From NCBI GenBank assembly GCA_030057655.1, contig JASGUQ010000046.1, forward strand, positions 1 through 64,000: a stretch of 64,000 nt of DNA, read 5' to 3'. Below are positions 16,146 through 24,869 of the stretch, piece after piece. This stretch comes from Bacillota bacterium. Lineage in GTDB: Bacteria; Bacillota; Clostridia; Christensenellales; Aristaeellaceae. Position numbers and translations under genes: made by a program. The notes below the pieces were generated by a model that made no database searches, was not told where the DNA came from, and saw nothing but the letters and a program-made list of their open reading frames with translations. Each line of letters starts with the position of its first letter. Position 1 is the stretch's first letter.

Positions 16146-16254
16146 GCGAAACTCCTCCTTGTACAATTCCCAAACTTTTAGTCGGCTTTCCCTGATGGTC
16201 GCAGGTTTTGCCTGAAGCTCAATAGCACCCGGGGCTAATGAGTCTATTGACGCA
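16146..16254 (-). promoter_or_regulatory. Structured 5' leader of rplM-rpsI
   Basis: The predicted transcript carries about 109 untranslated bases. They include a perfect 7-bp inverted repeat TCAATAG/CTATTGA (16219-16225 with 16244-16250) and a smaller CAGG-CAAAA-CCTG hairpin, ending in AAGGAGGAG. Ribosomal protein leaders that bind L13 and repress their own operon are known from low-GC Gram-positive bacteria. Whether this one belongs to that family needs a covariance-model search. Confidence 0.5.
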
Positions 16255-16260
16255 AAAAGT

Positions 16261-16289
16261 ATCATATAAAACCTTTCGACGATTGTCAA
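16261..16289 (-). promoter_or_regulatory. Strong promoter of rplM-rpsI
   Basis: On the minus strand a consensus TTGACA (16284-16289) is 17 bases from TATGAT (16261-16266). This is among the best sigma-A matches in the window, as expected for ribosomal genes. Confidence 0.8.
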
Positions 16290-16408
16290 GCGTTTTCACG
16301 GTAAAACTTGATTCATCCGGGCGTATCTTTTTCTGTTTTTTGCTGTTTGGGCGCTTGTTCTTTGTTTCAGGATTGCGTAAGATGACAAAAGCTTCTTTGG
16401 AGGGTTTT

Positions 16409-17581
16409 ATGTTATCTTTGCTCTTGCCGCTCATCTATGTGTCCTTTATCAGCCTGGGTTTACCGGATGCCATGCTGGGAGCTGCCTGGCCGTCCATGTC
16501 CCTGACGGTGGGCAGAAGCCTGTCGGATCTTGGCCTGGTATCCATGATCTCCACCCTGGGCGCTGTGACCTCAAGCCTGCTTTCCAGCAGGCTGATCGAG
16601 CGTTTTGGAACAGGCAGGGTGATGGTTGGCTCCGTCCTGCTGACGGCGCTTGGCCTGGTTTTTTACTCGTTCTCGCGCAGTTATTTCATGGTCTGTCTTT
16701 TGGCTCTTCCGCTGGGCATGGGCGGGGGAGCGGTCGATTCCGGTCTCAATGGCTTTGTGGCGCGCAACTACAAGGCCAGCCACATGAGCTGGCTGCATTT
16801 TATGTGGGGTGTTGGCGCGACGCTTGGCCCCCTGATCATCGGCGCCAGCATCAAACTCACCGGCTCCTGGCCGCGCGGTTATCTGACTGCCGGCATCATC
16901 CAGGGAGCGCTGCTTGCGATTTTGCTTTTTTCGCTTCCGCTTTGGAAAAAAGCGGAATCACAGGAATTGCATGATTTTGGCGCGCCAAAAAAATTGTCGC
17001 TTCAGGGCCTGATGAAGACGCCGGGGCTGAAGACAACGATGCTGGCCTTTTTCTGCATGGTCGGCTTTGAATATACCGGAAGCGTGTGGGCTGCCAGCTT
17101 TCTTGAGGAACAGAAAGGCTTTGACGCTGCGGCCTCCGCTCTTCTTTCATCGATTTATTTCTTTGGCACCACCTTTGGCCGCGGGGTCTCCGGGTTCGTC
17201 GCGATGAAGATCGACAGCCGCAGGATGATCCGATACGGCCTGTGCCTGGCCTTCTTTGGCGCCCTGCTGCTCGCCCTGCCGCTTCCGCGTGAAGCGGCGC
17301 TCGCCGGTTATTTGTTCTTGGGCCTGGGCAACGCGCCCATTTTTCCCTCTATGTCCTTTTTGGTTCCCCAGCGCTTTGGTGCGAATCTGTCCCAGGCGGT
17401 CATCGGCATGTCAACCGCTGCCGCTTATTTTGGTTCTACGCTGATGCCGCCCCTGACCGGGCTTATTGTAAAAGGAGCCAGTTTGAAAGTGGTGCCCTTT
17501 ATGCTGCTCCTGCTGATCGCTGCCGCCTGGTTTTTTACTGAGCGCATCGACAGGCGGACAGGCAGCATTCAAAAAGCCTGA
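16409..17581 (+). CDS. Major facilitator superfamily transporter
   Basis: This 390-residue membrane protein has about twelve helices and an N-terminus (YVSFISLGLPDAMLGAAWP) typical of the MFS branch that contains sugar permeases such as FucP-like proteins. The start at 16409 is chosen because GGAGGG lies five bases upstream and the product begins at the first helix; in-frame ATGs at 16238 and 16382 would add an unlikely extension. The substrate is unknown. It diverges from rplM and converges on the amino acid ABC operon, with only 13 bases between the stop codons. Confidence 0.88.
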   Translation: MLSLLLPLIYVSFISLGLPDAMLGAAWPSMSLTVGRSLSDLGLVSMISTLGAVTSSLLSSRLIERFGTGRVMVGSVLLTALGLVFYSFSRSYFMVCLLALPLGMGGGAVDSGLNGFVARNYKASHMSWLHFMWGVGATLGPLIIGASIKLTGSWPRGYLTAGIIQGALLAILLFSLPLWKKAESQELHDFGAPKKLSLQGLMKTPGLKTTMLAFFCMVGFEYTGSVWAASFLEEQKGFDAAASALLSSIYFFGTTFGRGVSGFVAMKIDSRRMIRYGLCLAFFGALLLALPLPREAALAGYLFLGLGNAPIFPSMSFLVPQRFGANLSQAVIGMSTAAAYFGSTLMPPLTGLIVKGASLKVVPFMLLLLIAAAWFFTERIDRRTGSIQKA

Positions 17582-17594
17582 CACAGATTATTTA

Positions 17595-18380
17595 TCAGGT
17601 TCCGTTGGAGAACCGTGTTAAAAACTGTTTTGTTCTTTCTTTTTGGGGGTTGCTTATGACCTCTCCGGGGCTGCCTTCTTCCACGATTACGCCCTCATCC
17701 ATAAAAATGACATGGTCTGCCACATCCCTCGCAAAGGCGATCTCGTGCGTCACAATGATCATGGTGGTCTTTTTCTCAACCAACCCGCGAACAACGCGCA
17801 ACACCTCGCCGGTCAATTCAGGGTCCAGCGCGCTTGTGGGCTCGTCAAAGCAGAGAATCTTGGGCTTCAGCGCCAGGGCCCTCGCAATGGCTACCCGCTG
17901 CTGCTGTCCGCCTGATAGCTGGTGCGGGTAAGCGTTCTCTTTTCCGGTTAAACCCATTTGGGCTATCAGCTCTTTGGCCTCTTCCTCGATGTTGCCCGCA
18001 AGCTTTTGAACGCCTTTGACCTTGCCCGCTTCCTTTTGCAGCAGTTCCCTTGCCAGCGTGACATTTTTCATGACTGTATATTGAGGGAAAAGATGAAAAG
18101 ACTGAAACACCAGCCCGAAATTCAACCTTTTTTCGCGAATATCGGCTTCGCTCAGTTTGTCCCGGTCTTTCGCGTCAAAGATTTTCTGGCCTTCAACATA
18201 GATGCTGCCTTCGTCAGGCTGCTCTAAGAAGTTCAGACACCTCAGCAGGGTGGTTTTTCCAGAGCCGGAGGAGCCGATGATGGCCAGCGCTCTGCCCTGG
18301 TCCAGGGAAAAATTGATTCCATCCAGAACCAGGGTATGCCCAAAGCTTTTGCGCAGTTCCTTTACTTCCAGTGTTTTCAT
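17595..18380 (-). CDS. Polar amino acid ABC transporter, ATP-binding protein
   Basis: This 261-residue ATPase has Walker A GSSGSGKTT near residue 36, the signature LSGGQQQR near 155 and Walker B LCFDEPTSALDPE near 175. These match the GlnQ/HisP-type family that drives amino acid uptake. It follows the permease gene by seven bases, with GAGGG upstream, and completes an operon of substrate-binding protein, permease and ATPase. Confidence 0.95.
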   Translation of the reverse strand: MKTLEVKELRKSFGHTLVLDGINFSLDQGRALAIIGSSGSGKTTLLRCLNFLEQPDEGSIYVEGQKIFDAKDRDKLSEADIREKRLNFGLVFQSFHLFPQYTVMKNVTLARELLQKEAGKVKGVQKLAGNIEEEAKELIAQMGLTGKENAYPHQLSGGQQQRVAIARALALKPKILCFDEPTSALDPELTGEVLRVVRGLVEKKTTMIIVTHEIAFARDVADHVIFMDEGVIVEEGSPGEVISNPQKERTKQFLTRFSNGT

Positions 18381-18387
18381 TTTTCCC

Positions 18388-19050
18388 TCACACCTTGAAA
18401 TAGTCCAGCTTTTTCTCCAGCGCGTTAAACAGGACGGTTAAGACACCTACAAACACGAGAAAATAAATGCCGGTAGAGAACAGCGGCCAGATCAGCCCCT
18501 TGGCTGTGTATTCCTGAGCCATCATGATGATCTCTTTGATGGAGATGATGCGCGCCAGGGAAGTGTCTTTCACCAGGGTGATGACCTCGTTGGACATGGC
18601 TGGCAGGATGCGCTTGATCACCTGCAGCAGCGTTACCTTAAAAAAGATCTGCGGCCTGGTCATGCCAAGCACCTGCGCGGCTTCCGTTTGCCCCTTGGGA
18701 ACGCCCTGGATGCCGCCGCGGTAGATCTCAGAAAAATAGCAGGCGTAGTTGATGATGAAGGCGACGGTGGCCGCGGTAAAACGCGCGCTTGCTCCCGATC
18801 CCCAAAGCGGGCCCCAGTTTAACAGCCCGGGCGCGAAAAAGATAATGATCACCTGCAGCATCAGCGGCGTTCCCCTGATGACCCAAACAAAGGTCTTGGA
18901 CAGAAGGGCCAGGGGTTTGATCTTGCTCATGGAGCAAAACGCGATCAAGAGGCCCAATGGCAGGGAGAACAGCAGGGTCAGCCCGAACAGCTGAATGTTG
19001 AGCAAAAAACTGTCCGACAACCGAAAAACGATGGTGTTGAAATCACTCAT
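18388..19050 (-). CDS. Polar amino acid ABC transporter, permease
   Basis: This protein of about 220 residues has several membrane helices and the EAA-loop motif of amino acid permeases (EAAQVLGMTRPQIFFKVTLLQ). The ATG at 19050 is preferred. A TTG at 19080 would extend the protein by ten residues but lies inside a hairpin that follows the substrate-binding protein gene, and neither start has a strong ribosome site. It is the membrane channel of the system encoded with the neighbouring ATPase and binding protein. Confidence 0.9.
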   Translation of the reverse strand: MSDFNTIVFRLSDSFLLNIQLFGLTLLFSLPLGLLIAFCSMSKIKPLALLSKTFVWVIRGTPLMLQVIIIFFAPGLLNWGPLWGSGASARFTAATVAFIINYACYFSEIYRGGIQGVPKGQTEAAQVLGMTRPQIFFKVTLLQVIKRILPAMSNEVITLVKDTSLARIISIKEIIMMAQEYTAKGLIWPLFSTGIYFLVFVGVLTVLFNALEKKLDYFKV

Positions 19051-19078
19051 TTGTTTGTACCAATCCAATGATGAAAAC

Positions 19079-19104
19079 AAAGGGACAGATCGCTCTGTCC
19101 CTTT
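19079..19104 (-). terminator. Intercistronic hairpin between binding protein and permease genes
   Basis: AAAGGGACAGA and TCTGTCCCTTT form a perfect 11-bp stem with a 4-base loop. On the minus strand it is followed by TTTGTTTTC. Such hairpins commonly give partial termination or mRNA protection, so the binding protein is made in excess over the permease. Confidence 0.7.
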
Positions 19105-19122
19105 ATTCAGCTGCGTTATTGA

Positions 19123-19899
19123 TCAGTTTGCAAGGTCCAGGCCATACTTGTCAGCCAGGGACTTGAGGAAGCCGTTCTCCGTCAGCTCGGCGAGAATTTT
19201 GTTGACTTCATCCGCGATGTCGCTCCCCTTGCGGAAGGCAATGCCATAATCCTCAACAGCCAGCTTGTCCTTGATGACCAGGTCGGCATAGTCCGTTCCC
19301 TCGCCGGTCATGGCGTTGGCCAGCGTCAGGTCAAGCACTGCCGCGTCAGCCGTTCCGGCTTTGACTTCCATCAGGCAGGCCGTCTGCACTTCTTTGCCAA
19401 AGTATTCCGCCTGCTTGAGGTTCTCATCGCCCTTGATGGTGGATTCGCCGGCGCTTCCGGCCTCCGCCACCACAACCTTTCCAACCAGGGAAGCGGTGCC
19501 GTCATAGTCGGCGTCTGCCTTCATGACAACCACCTGCGCGTTTTTAACATAAGGCACGGTGATCTCCATGTTGGCCTTGCGATCATCCGTGATGGTCAGG
19601 CCATTCCAGATGCAGTCGATTGTTTTCGCGGCCAGTTCAGTTTCCTTGGTTTCCCAGACGATCTCAACAAAATCAGGCTCCAGCCCCAGCATCTTGCAGA
19701 CTTCAATGGCAAGCTCCGTGTCAAACCCGGTGAAGTTGCCCGCATCGTCTGTGTAGTTCATCGGGGCATATACAGTGTAGCCGATGACAAGCTTTCCATT
19801 GCCCTTCACATACTGAAGGTCGCTTTCCTCAGCCATTGTTAACACCGGCAGTACAAGCATCATCAGAACCAGAAGCAGGGACAGCAGTTTCTTTTGCAT
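19123..19899 (-). CDS. Amino acid ABC transporter substrate-binding protein
   Basis: This 258-residue protein belongs to the family 3 solute-binding fold (LVIGYTVYAPMNY, FDTELAIEVCKMLGL, WNGLTI). The signal peptide ends in TMA-EES and has no lipobox cysteine, so it should be cleaved by signal peptidase I rather than lipidated. That is unusual for a Gram-positive binding protein. An AGGAGG site precedes the ATG. It is the first gene of the binding protein-permease-ATPase operon. The ligand is probably a polar amino acid, but cannot be named. Confidence 0.93.
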   Translation of the reverse strand: MQKKLLSLLLVLMMLVLPVLTMAEESDLQYVKGNGKLVIGYTVYAPMNYTDDAGNFTGFDTELAIEVCKMLGLEPDFVEIVWETKETELAAKTIDCIWNGLTITDDRKANMEITVPYVKNAQVVVMKADADYDGTASLVGKVVVAEAGSAGESTIKGDENLKQAEYFGKEVQTACLMEVKAGTADAAVLDLTLANAMTGEGTDYADLVIKDKLAVEDYGIAFRKGSDIADEVNKILAELTENGFLKSLADKYGLDLAN

Positions 19900-19929
19900 G
19901 ATAAATACCCTCCTCTTAAGGATAAGAAA

Positions 19930-19958
19930 AGTATCATCAAAATTGTTTTCGGAGTCAA
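19930..19958 (-). promoter_or_regulatory. Promoter of the amino acid ABC operon
   Basis: On the minus strand TTGACT (19953-19958) lies 17 bases from GATACT (19930-19935). An imperfect palindrome CTGTATTAATTCAG (19988-20001) lies about 30 bases upstream and could be a regulator site. Confidence 0.5.
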
Positions 19959-20026
19959 GAGAACATGCATCTATATACGCGGATTTTCTGTATTAATTCA
20001 GTATTTAGTTTTAACCGATGCTTTTT

Positions 20027-20485
20027 TCAGCCCGGAGAGCCATCTTCTTTAAGGGTTTGCAGCAGCATATCAATTTCATCCTCGGTATAGACAGGACAAG
20101 CGTTTTTTTCAAGCAAATCAGAAAAAACGCCGTTCCCATTTGTCAACTTGCCCGAAAAACTTCCGTCATACACCAGCCCCTTGCCGCAGGAGGGGCTTCT
20201 GGCTTTGAGGACGGCAGCCTCGCAACCGCAGAGCTTGTAGATTTTCATCGCGGCTTCCGCGCCGGAAACAAATGCCGCGGTTTTATCAGTCCCCGCTTGA
20301 TCAAGAACAAGGCCGCCTGCCCGTTCACAGGGCGGCCTTGGAGTCGGCAAACCGCCCAGCTGCTCCGGGCATACCGGAATCAGAAGGTGTTTTTTGGACA
20401 GGCTCATGACCCCGGTATGACAAGAATGCCCGCCGTCATAACGGGTCGGCAGGCCCAACAGACAGGCGCTGACCAGGATCACCAT
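20027..20485 (-). CDS. DUF523 family protein
   Basis: This 152-residue protein carries the family's conserved elements: VSACLLGLPTRYDGG at the N-terminus, the VCPEQLGGLPTPRPP motif and KARSPSCG in the second half, with conserved cysteines that could bind metal or a cluster. The biochemical function is not established. The ATG overlaps the deoD stop as TGATG, so it is the last gene of the four-gene minus-strand operon (C26 peptidase, phosphoesterase, deoD, DUF523). Confidence 0.88.
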   Translation of the reverse strand: MVILVSACLLGLPTRYDGGHSCHTGVMSLSKKHLLIPVCPEQLGGLPTPRPPCERAGGLVLDQAGTDKTAAFVSGAEAAMKIYKLCGCEAAVLKARSPSCGKGLVYDGSFSGKLTNGNGVFSDLLEKNACPVYTEDEIDMLLQTLKEDGSPG

Positions 20486-21198
20486 CAGGCGATGTCCAGC
20501 GCGATTTCCATCATCTGCGTGAAGCTTTCCTGGCGGTCCAGCGCGCTTAAACCTTCTCCAGTCACGGGATTGTCTGAAATGGTCAACAGCGCCAGCGCCT
20601 TTTTCCCGGCGCGCGCGGCGTTCAGGTAAAGTGCGTAGGTTTCCATCTCAACGCACAGCACGCCCAGCTTTTCAAGCGTTTCCCCAACCGAGGGAACCGA
20701 CTCGTCATAAAAGATATCGGAGGAATAAATGGGGCCGGCCTTCAGATCAACGCCGATCTTCTTCGCCGATTCATGGGCTTTGAGCAGCAGCTGGAAATTG
20801 GCGCAGGGGCCAAGGTTCCCGTTGAAGCCAAACTGCTTGCCGTATCCGGAATTGCTGTATGTGCTGACCGCGGCCACGATGTCGCGCAGCTTCAGTTTCT
20901 GGTCGATCGCGCCCGCGGAACCGACCCTGATGATCTGCTCAACACCATAGAAATTAAACAGTTCATAAGAATAGATGCCGATGGTGGGCATGCCCATGCC
21001 GCTGGCCATGACGGACACCCTTTTTCCTTTGTATTCCCCGGTATAGCCATGAATACCTCTTACATTGTTGACCAGGACCGCGTCTTTCAGAAAGTTTTCC
21101 GCGATAAATTTCGCGCGGAGCGGATCGCCCGGCATCAGGACGGTGGGCGCGAAGTCGCCTTTTTTGGCGGAGTTGTGGGGGGTGGGGATGTTGGACAT
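20485..21198 (-). CDS. deoD: Purine-nucleoside phosphorylase, DeoD type
   Basis: This 237-residue enzyme splits purine nucleosides with phosphate into base and (deoxy)ribose 1-phosphate for salvage. The hexameric DeoD family is recognised from MPGDPLRAKFIAENFL, the GMGMPTIGIYSYEL segment, IIRVGSAGAI and the active-site VEMETYALY. AAGGAGG lies before the ATG. It sits 21 bases after the phosphoesterase gene in the same operon and is coupled to the DUF523 gene. Confidence 0.96.
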   Translation of the reverse strand: MSNIPTPHNSAKKGDFAPTVLMPGDPLRAKFIAENFLKDAVLVNNVRGIHGYTGEYKGKRVSVMASGMGMPTIGIYSYELFNFYGVEQIIRVGSAGAIDQKLKLRDIVAAVSTYSNSGYGKQFGFNGNLGPCANFQLLLKAHESAKKIGVDLKAGPIYSSDIFYDESVPSVGETLEKLGVLCVEMETYALYLNAARAGKKALALLTISDNPVTGEGLSALDRQESFTQMMEIALDIA

Positions 21199-21219
21199 GG
21201 TGGCCTCCTTTTAAAATAA

Positions 21220-21942
21220 TTAGTTCTGTTTTCTGCGTTCAGAGCGGGTTCTGAGGTTCCCGGCATATATTCCGGTCAGCACCTCCTGCACATAGGCGTT
21301 GGCGTCCGGCAGGCCGATGGCAGCCAGCGCGTCGTCTGCCGCCTTCCGGTTGTCATAGGGCAGGGTCACCAGGCGGACTTCCAGCCTGCCCGGGCTTTCT
21401 CCGGGTTCTCCCTCCAAAATGGCGTATTGAACCAGGGGAAGGCCCAGGGCGTTGCCGACAGAACCGATGTTGACGATCTGCCCTGTCAGCGTCCTGGCGC
21501 CCTGGCGGTGGGTGTCCGCATAAATCATCATATCAAAATCAGGTTCAAGAAAGGGGAGCAGCATTTCCTTGTGATCTTGAATGTTGATCAGATTTTGCAT
21601 CACAGGGCGGCCATGGATCAGGCGGATCTTCCGGCCGGACAGGACAAGATGCTTTTCCCTTGGCAGGTTTGACAGCGTTTTCAGGCGCTCCTCGCCCAGT
21701 TGTTTCCAATAAAAGTGATCCCTGACAAACTCCCTGTTCCCCACACCGTAATCCCAGTTGCCGCCAAGCACGACCGAGCAGCGCTTCATCGCCCAGTCAA
21801 AAGTTTCTTTGGAGGAGGGGCCTTTGCCCACCAGGTCGCCCAGGCAGAAGACTTCGTCAGGGTTTTGCTGTTGAAGGTTTTTTTCAAGCGTTTCAACAGC
21901 CGGGAGGTTGCCGTGCAGATCGGAGACCAGCGCGATCTTCAT
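21220..21942 (-). CDS. Calcineurin-like metallophosphoesterase
   Basis: This 240-residue protein has the metallophosphoesterase motifs in order: SDLHGN, GDLVGKG, GGNWDYG (in place of GNHD/E), HGRP and a final ADTHRQG in place of GHTH. This matches the small YfcE-like phosphodiesterase group. The ATG overlaps the end of the C26 peptidase gene by four bases. A nucleotide-related substrate would fit the deoD neighbour, but this is inference. Confidence 0.87.
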   Translation of the reverse strand: MKIALVSDLHGNLPAVETLEKNLQQQNPDEVFCLGDLVGKGPSSKETFDWAMKRCSVVLGGNWDYGVGNREFVRDHFYWKQLGEERLKTLSNLPREKHLVLSGRKIRLIHGRPVMQNLINIQDHKEMLLPFLEPDFDMMIYADTHRQGARTLTGQIVNIGSVGNALGLPLVQYAILEGEPGESPGRLEVRLVTLPYDNRKAADDALAAIGLPDANAYVQEVLTGIYAGNLRTRSERRKQN

Positions 21943-22655
21943 GCTTTTTTGGCCGCCCTGACCAGCCAGTCAAACAAAGCCTGATGATCCGGATCATGGC
22001 TTGCAGCCAGGTTTTCAGGATGCCATTGGACCAAAAGCCCGGGATAAGCGTTTTCAAACTCCAGCGCTTCAATGACCCCGTCCTCTGAAAACGCTGTGGC
22101 CACAAGCCCGGGGGCAGCCTTTTTTGCGGCTTGATGATGACGGCTGGTTACCAAAAAACTTTCTTTGCCGACAATGTCATGCAGCAGGCTGTTTTTCTTT
22201 ACCTGCACTTTGTGCGCGTAATCCTTGTCTGTGCGCTGGTGCATGATGTTTGTTTTGATCTGGCTGTCCAGATCCTGATATAAAGTGCCGCCCAAAGCCA
22301 CGTTGACCGCTTGCAGCCCCCTGCAGATAGCAAGCATGGGCTTTTTAGCCGCGATCGCTTTCCTGATCAGGGTCATATCGGCCTTGTCCCGTTCGCTCAG
22401 GATTTCTCCGCAAAAGGGCAGACGTTCTTCACCGTAATAGTCCGGGTTTACATCCGGCCCTCCGGTCATGATCAGGCCGTCCACCATGGAGACAGCCTTG
22501 TCCATCAGTTCATCGTATTGAGGGTGATCTTCCTCAATCATCGGCAGGATGACGGGCAGCGCTCCTGCTTGAAGGACTGCAGTTACATAGTCCCTTGGCA
22601 TTTTATCCGCATCGGTTTTGGTGTCCTTGTTTGTGCTCAGGCCGATGATGACCAT
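21939..22655 (-). CDS. Class I glutamine amidotransferase-like hydrolase (peptidase C26, PuuD-like)
   Basis: This 238-residue protein has the C26 nucleophile motif LAICRGLQAVNVALGG (cysteine near residue 110), the GGPDVNP loop and the catalytic LVQWHPE histidine. The family includes gamma-glutamyl-GABA hydrolase and other gamma-glutamyl hydrolases. No putrescine pathway genes adjoin it, so the specific substrate is open. It is the first gene of the four-gene operon, with AAGGGGAT before the ATG. Confidence 0.88.
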   Translation of the reverse strand: MVIIGLSTNKDTKTDADKMPRDYVTAVLQAGALPVILPMIEEDHPQYDELMDKAVSMVDGLIMTGGPDVNPDYYGEERLPFCGEILSERDKADMTLIRKAIAAKKPMLAICRGLQAVNVALGGTLYQDLDSQIKTNIMHQRTDKDYAHKVQVKKNSLLHDIVGKESFLVTSRHHQAAKKAAPGLVATAFSEDGVIEALEFENAYPGLLVQWHPENLAASHDPDHQALFDWLVRAAKKA

Positions 22656-22688
22656 TGATTAATCCCCTTAACAACCATCGTTGGGGCC

Positions 22689-22719
22689 ATTATACCATGA
22701 ACACATTTGGAACTGTACA
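22689..22719 (-). promoter_or_regulatory. Promoter of the C26-phosphoesterase-deoD-DUF523 operon
   Basis: A consensus TATAAT (22689-22694, minus strand) is 19 bases from TGTACA (22714-22719). The spacer is longer than ideal, but the -10 box is perfect and correctly placed, 34 bases before the start codon. Confidence 0.5.
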
Positions 22720-22790
22720 CAAAAATCGCCAGTTCGCATGTTCTCTGTTTTGGTTAAGAAAGCATCGGGCGTTTCTCACCAATTATTCAT

Positions 22791-22819
22791 TTGAATGGCT
22801 TAATGCGGTATGTTATAAT
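22791..22819 (+). promoter_or_regulatory. Promoter of the XpaC-TelA cluster
   Basis: TTGAAT (22791-22796) and TATAAT (22814-22819) are spaced by 17 bases, with an extended -10 TG at 22811-22812. Transcription would start near 22826, and GGAGG precedes the ATG at 22868. Confidence 0.75.
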
Positions 22820-22867
22820 TCAAAAAAGCGAACAAAGCTTGATCCGGTACGTTTGAATGGAGGATGA

Positions 22868-23617
22868 ATGGCCAAGAAGTTAAAGCAATCCACCTCACCT
22901 GGCAAAGGCCTTTTTGCGGGCTTTCTGACCGCCGGGATCACATCCCTTTTGTACTCATTGGTTTTTCCGCTCAACGCGCCGCTTCATTATCTTTTGGCCG
23001 GCGGTTTGTCGGCGCTCACAGGCTGGCTGTCCTACACCATGTTTTCCGGCCTTGACACCTCAAAACAGGCGCCTTCCATGAACGACCTGCCGGTGACCGG
23101 TGATGAGGCGGTGGACAGGGTGATTCAAAAAGGGCAGGATTTGCTCGCCCAGATCCGCAGGGAAGACGAGATGATCACTGACCCGGTCGTGTCGGAGAGC
23201 ATTGTGCAGTTGGATAAGATCTCGACCCGCATTTTTCAGACGGTGATCGATCAGCCGGGAAAAACGCCGCAGATACGCCGCTTCATGGATTATTATCTGC
23301 CCACCACGCTGAAGATGCTGACTGGCTACCGCAGGCTGACAGAGCGCGGTGTTTCCGGTCAGGAAGCGATCCAGACCAAGAAGCGCATTCAGGACGCGAT
23401 GCAGGTGGTTGTCGGCGCGTTTGAAAAACAGCTGGCCACCCTTTATCAAAACGATATGCTCGATATCTCAACAGATATTGATGTGTTGGAAGCCATGTTA
23501 AAGCAGGACAGCCTTCTGGGCAGCGAGTTTAAAATCAAAACAACCGCTTCCCAGACGGGCAGTGCCTCAACTGCCGGGCAGGCAACTGCCCAGGCTCAAA
23601 TGAAGGAGAACAATTAA
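22868..23617 (+). CDS. XpaC family protein (5-bromo-4-chloroindolyl phosphate hydrolysis family)
   Basis: This 249-residue protein has two N-terminal membrane helices (about residues 14-60) and a long helical cytoplasmic part with the family's RRFMDYYLPTTLKMLTGYRRL motif and an IDVLEAMLKQD segment near the end. XpaC proteins are nearly always paired with TelA, as here (next gene one base away). Despite the family name, phosphatase activity has not been clearly shown. The pair is usually linked to envelope or toxic-anion stress. It leads a co-directional cluster with TelA, LemA-like and TPM genes. Confidence 0.9.
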   Translation: MAKKLKQSTSPGKGLFAGFLTAGITSLLYSLVFPLNAPLHYLLAGGLSALTGWLSYTMFSGLDTSKQAPSMNDLPVTGDEAVDRVIQKGQDLLAQIRREDEMITDPVVSESIVQLDKISTRIFQTVIDQPGKTPQIRRFMDYYLPTTLKMLTGYRRLTERGVSGQEAIQTKKRIQDAMQVVVGAFEKQLATLYQNDMLDISTDIDVLEAMLKQDSLLGSEFKIKTTASQTGSASTAGQATAQAQMKENN

Positions 23618-23618
23618 A

Positions 23619-24860
23619 ATGAGTGAAAATCAGAATCTAAAGACAGACACACAAGTCAAGGCGTCCAAGGCTGTCAAGGCCGTCAGGGAGAACGCTGAAA
23701 AGCCGCTTCCCCAACTGACCTTGTCAAGTGAAACTTCCGCAAAACTCCAGGCGGAAGCCCTGATCAATGAGTTTGCCCAGGCTCAGCAGGAGGCGCCTGA
23801 GGCGCCGGATGTGCATCCCCAGGTTTACAGCGATCTGGACAGCAAGCTGACTCCGGAAGAACGCAAGGCGGTGGATGAGTTTTCCTCAAAGATCGATCTT
23901 TCAAATCCCCAGCATGTCATGCTTTACGGCGCTGACGCTCAGAAAAAAGTATCCAATTTTGCTGACACTATCCTGTCTGAAGTGAAGAACATCGATTCGG
24001 GTGAAGTTGGGGACAGCCTCACCAAACTGATCGGTGAACTGAAGACCTTCGAGGCTTCGGCTGAGAAGCCCAAGGGCTTTCGCGCCTTGTTTTCCAACGC
24101 CAAGAAGCACATCGCGCAGGTGCAGGCCCGCTTTGATGACGTGGCCGGCAACGTGTCCAACATCGCCGGCACCCTGGAAGGCCATCAGGTTCAGTTGCTC
24201 AAGGATGTTTCCATGTTCAATCACCTGTATGAGATGAATCTGGAATACTTCCGTGAGCTGACCATGTACATCATCGCCGGAGAAAAGCGCCTGAAGGAAG
24301 TGCGCGAAAACGACCTGGCCGCCTTAAAAAACAAGGCCAAAGAATCCGGGGACACCCTGGACGCTCAGAAAGCTTCCGACCTTGAGCAGGCCGCCGACCG
24401 GTTTGAGAAAAAGCTGCATGACTTAAAGCTCACCCGCCAGATCAGCCTGCAGATGGCGCCGCAAATCCGCCTGCTTCAGAACAACAACTCCCTGCTGATT
24501 GAGCGCATCCAGTCCACCCTGGTCAACACCCTCCCCCTCTGGAAAAACCAGATGGTGCTGGCTCTGGGGATGGAGCATTCCCGCCAGGCCATGCAGGCAC
24601 AGCGTGCCGTTACTGACATGACCAATGAACTGCTCAAGAAAAACGCGGAAACCCTCAAGCAGGGCACCATTGAAACAGCGACAGAGGCCGAGCGCGGCAT
24701 CATCGACATTGAAACCCTGGTTCAGACCAACAAGTCCCTGATTGACACCATGAACGAGGTCGTCCGCATCCAGGCCGAAGGCCGCCAGAAGCGCGCTGAA
24801 GCCGAAAAAACCCTGGCACGGATGGAGGACGAGCTGAAAAACCGCCTGATCAACGGCTGA
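23619..24860 (+). CDS. Toxic anion resistance protein, TelA family
   Basis: This 413-residue, almost entirely helical, coiled-coil-rich cytoplasmic protein matches the TelA/KlaA family (LTPEERKAVDEFSSKIDLSNPQ, the central FEASAEKPKGFRALFSNAKKHI region and a C-terminal QRAVTDMTNELLKKNAETL). Members are linked to tellurite and antibiotic tolerance and cell-envelope homeostasis, though the mechanism is unclear. The gene starts one base after the XpaC stop, and the two are surely co-transcribed. Confidence 0.93.
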   Translation: MSENQNLKTDTQVKASKAVKAVRENAEKPLPQLTLSSETSAKLQAEALINEFAQAQQEAPEAPDVHPQVYSDLDSKLTPEERKAVDEFSSKIDLSNPQHVMLYGADAQKKVSNFADTILSEVKNIDSGEVGDSLTKLIGELKTFEASAEKPKGFRALFSNAKKHIAQVQARFDDVAGNVSNIAGTLEGHQVQLLKDVSMFNHLYEMNLEYFRELTMYIIAGEKRLKEVRENDLAALKNKAKESGDTLDAQKASDLEQAADRFEKKLHDLKLTRQISLQMAPQIRLLQNNNSLLIERIQSTLVNTLPLWKNQMVLALGMEHSRQAMQAQRAVTDMTNELLKKNAETLKQGTIETATEAERGIIDIETLVQTNKSLIDTMNEVVRIQAEGRQKRAEAEKTLARMEDELKNRLING

Positions 24861-24869
24861 TTGTGAACG

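Noticed and set aside
16238..16408. Longer N-terminus for the MFS transporter
   Set aside because: It would place a basic, non-membrane segment before the first helix and overlap the rplM promoter; GGAGGG supports 16409.
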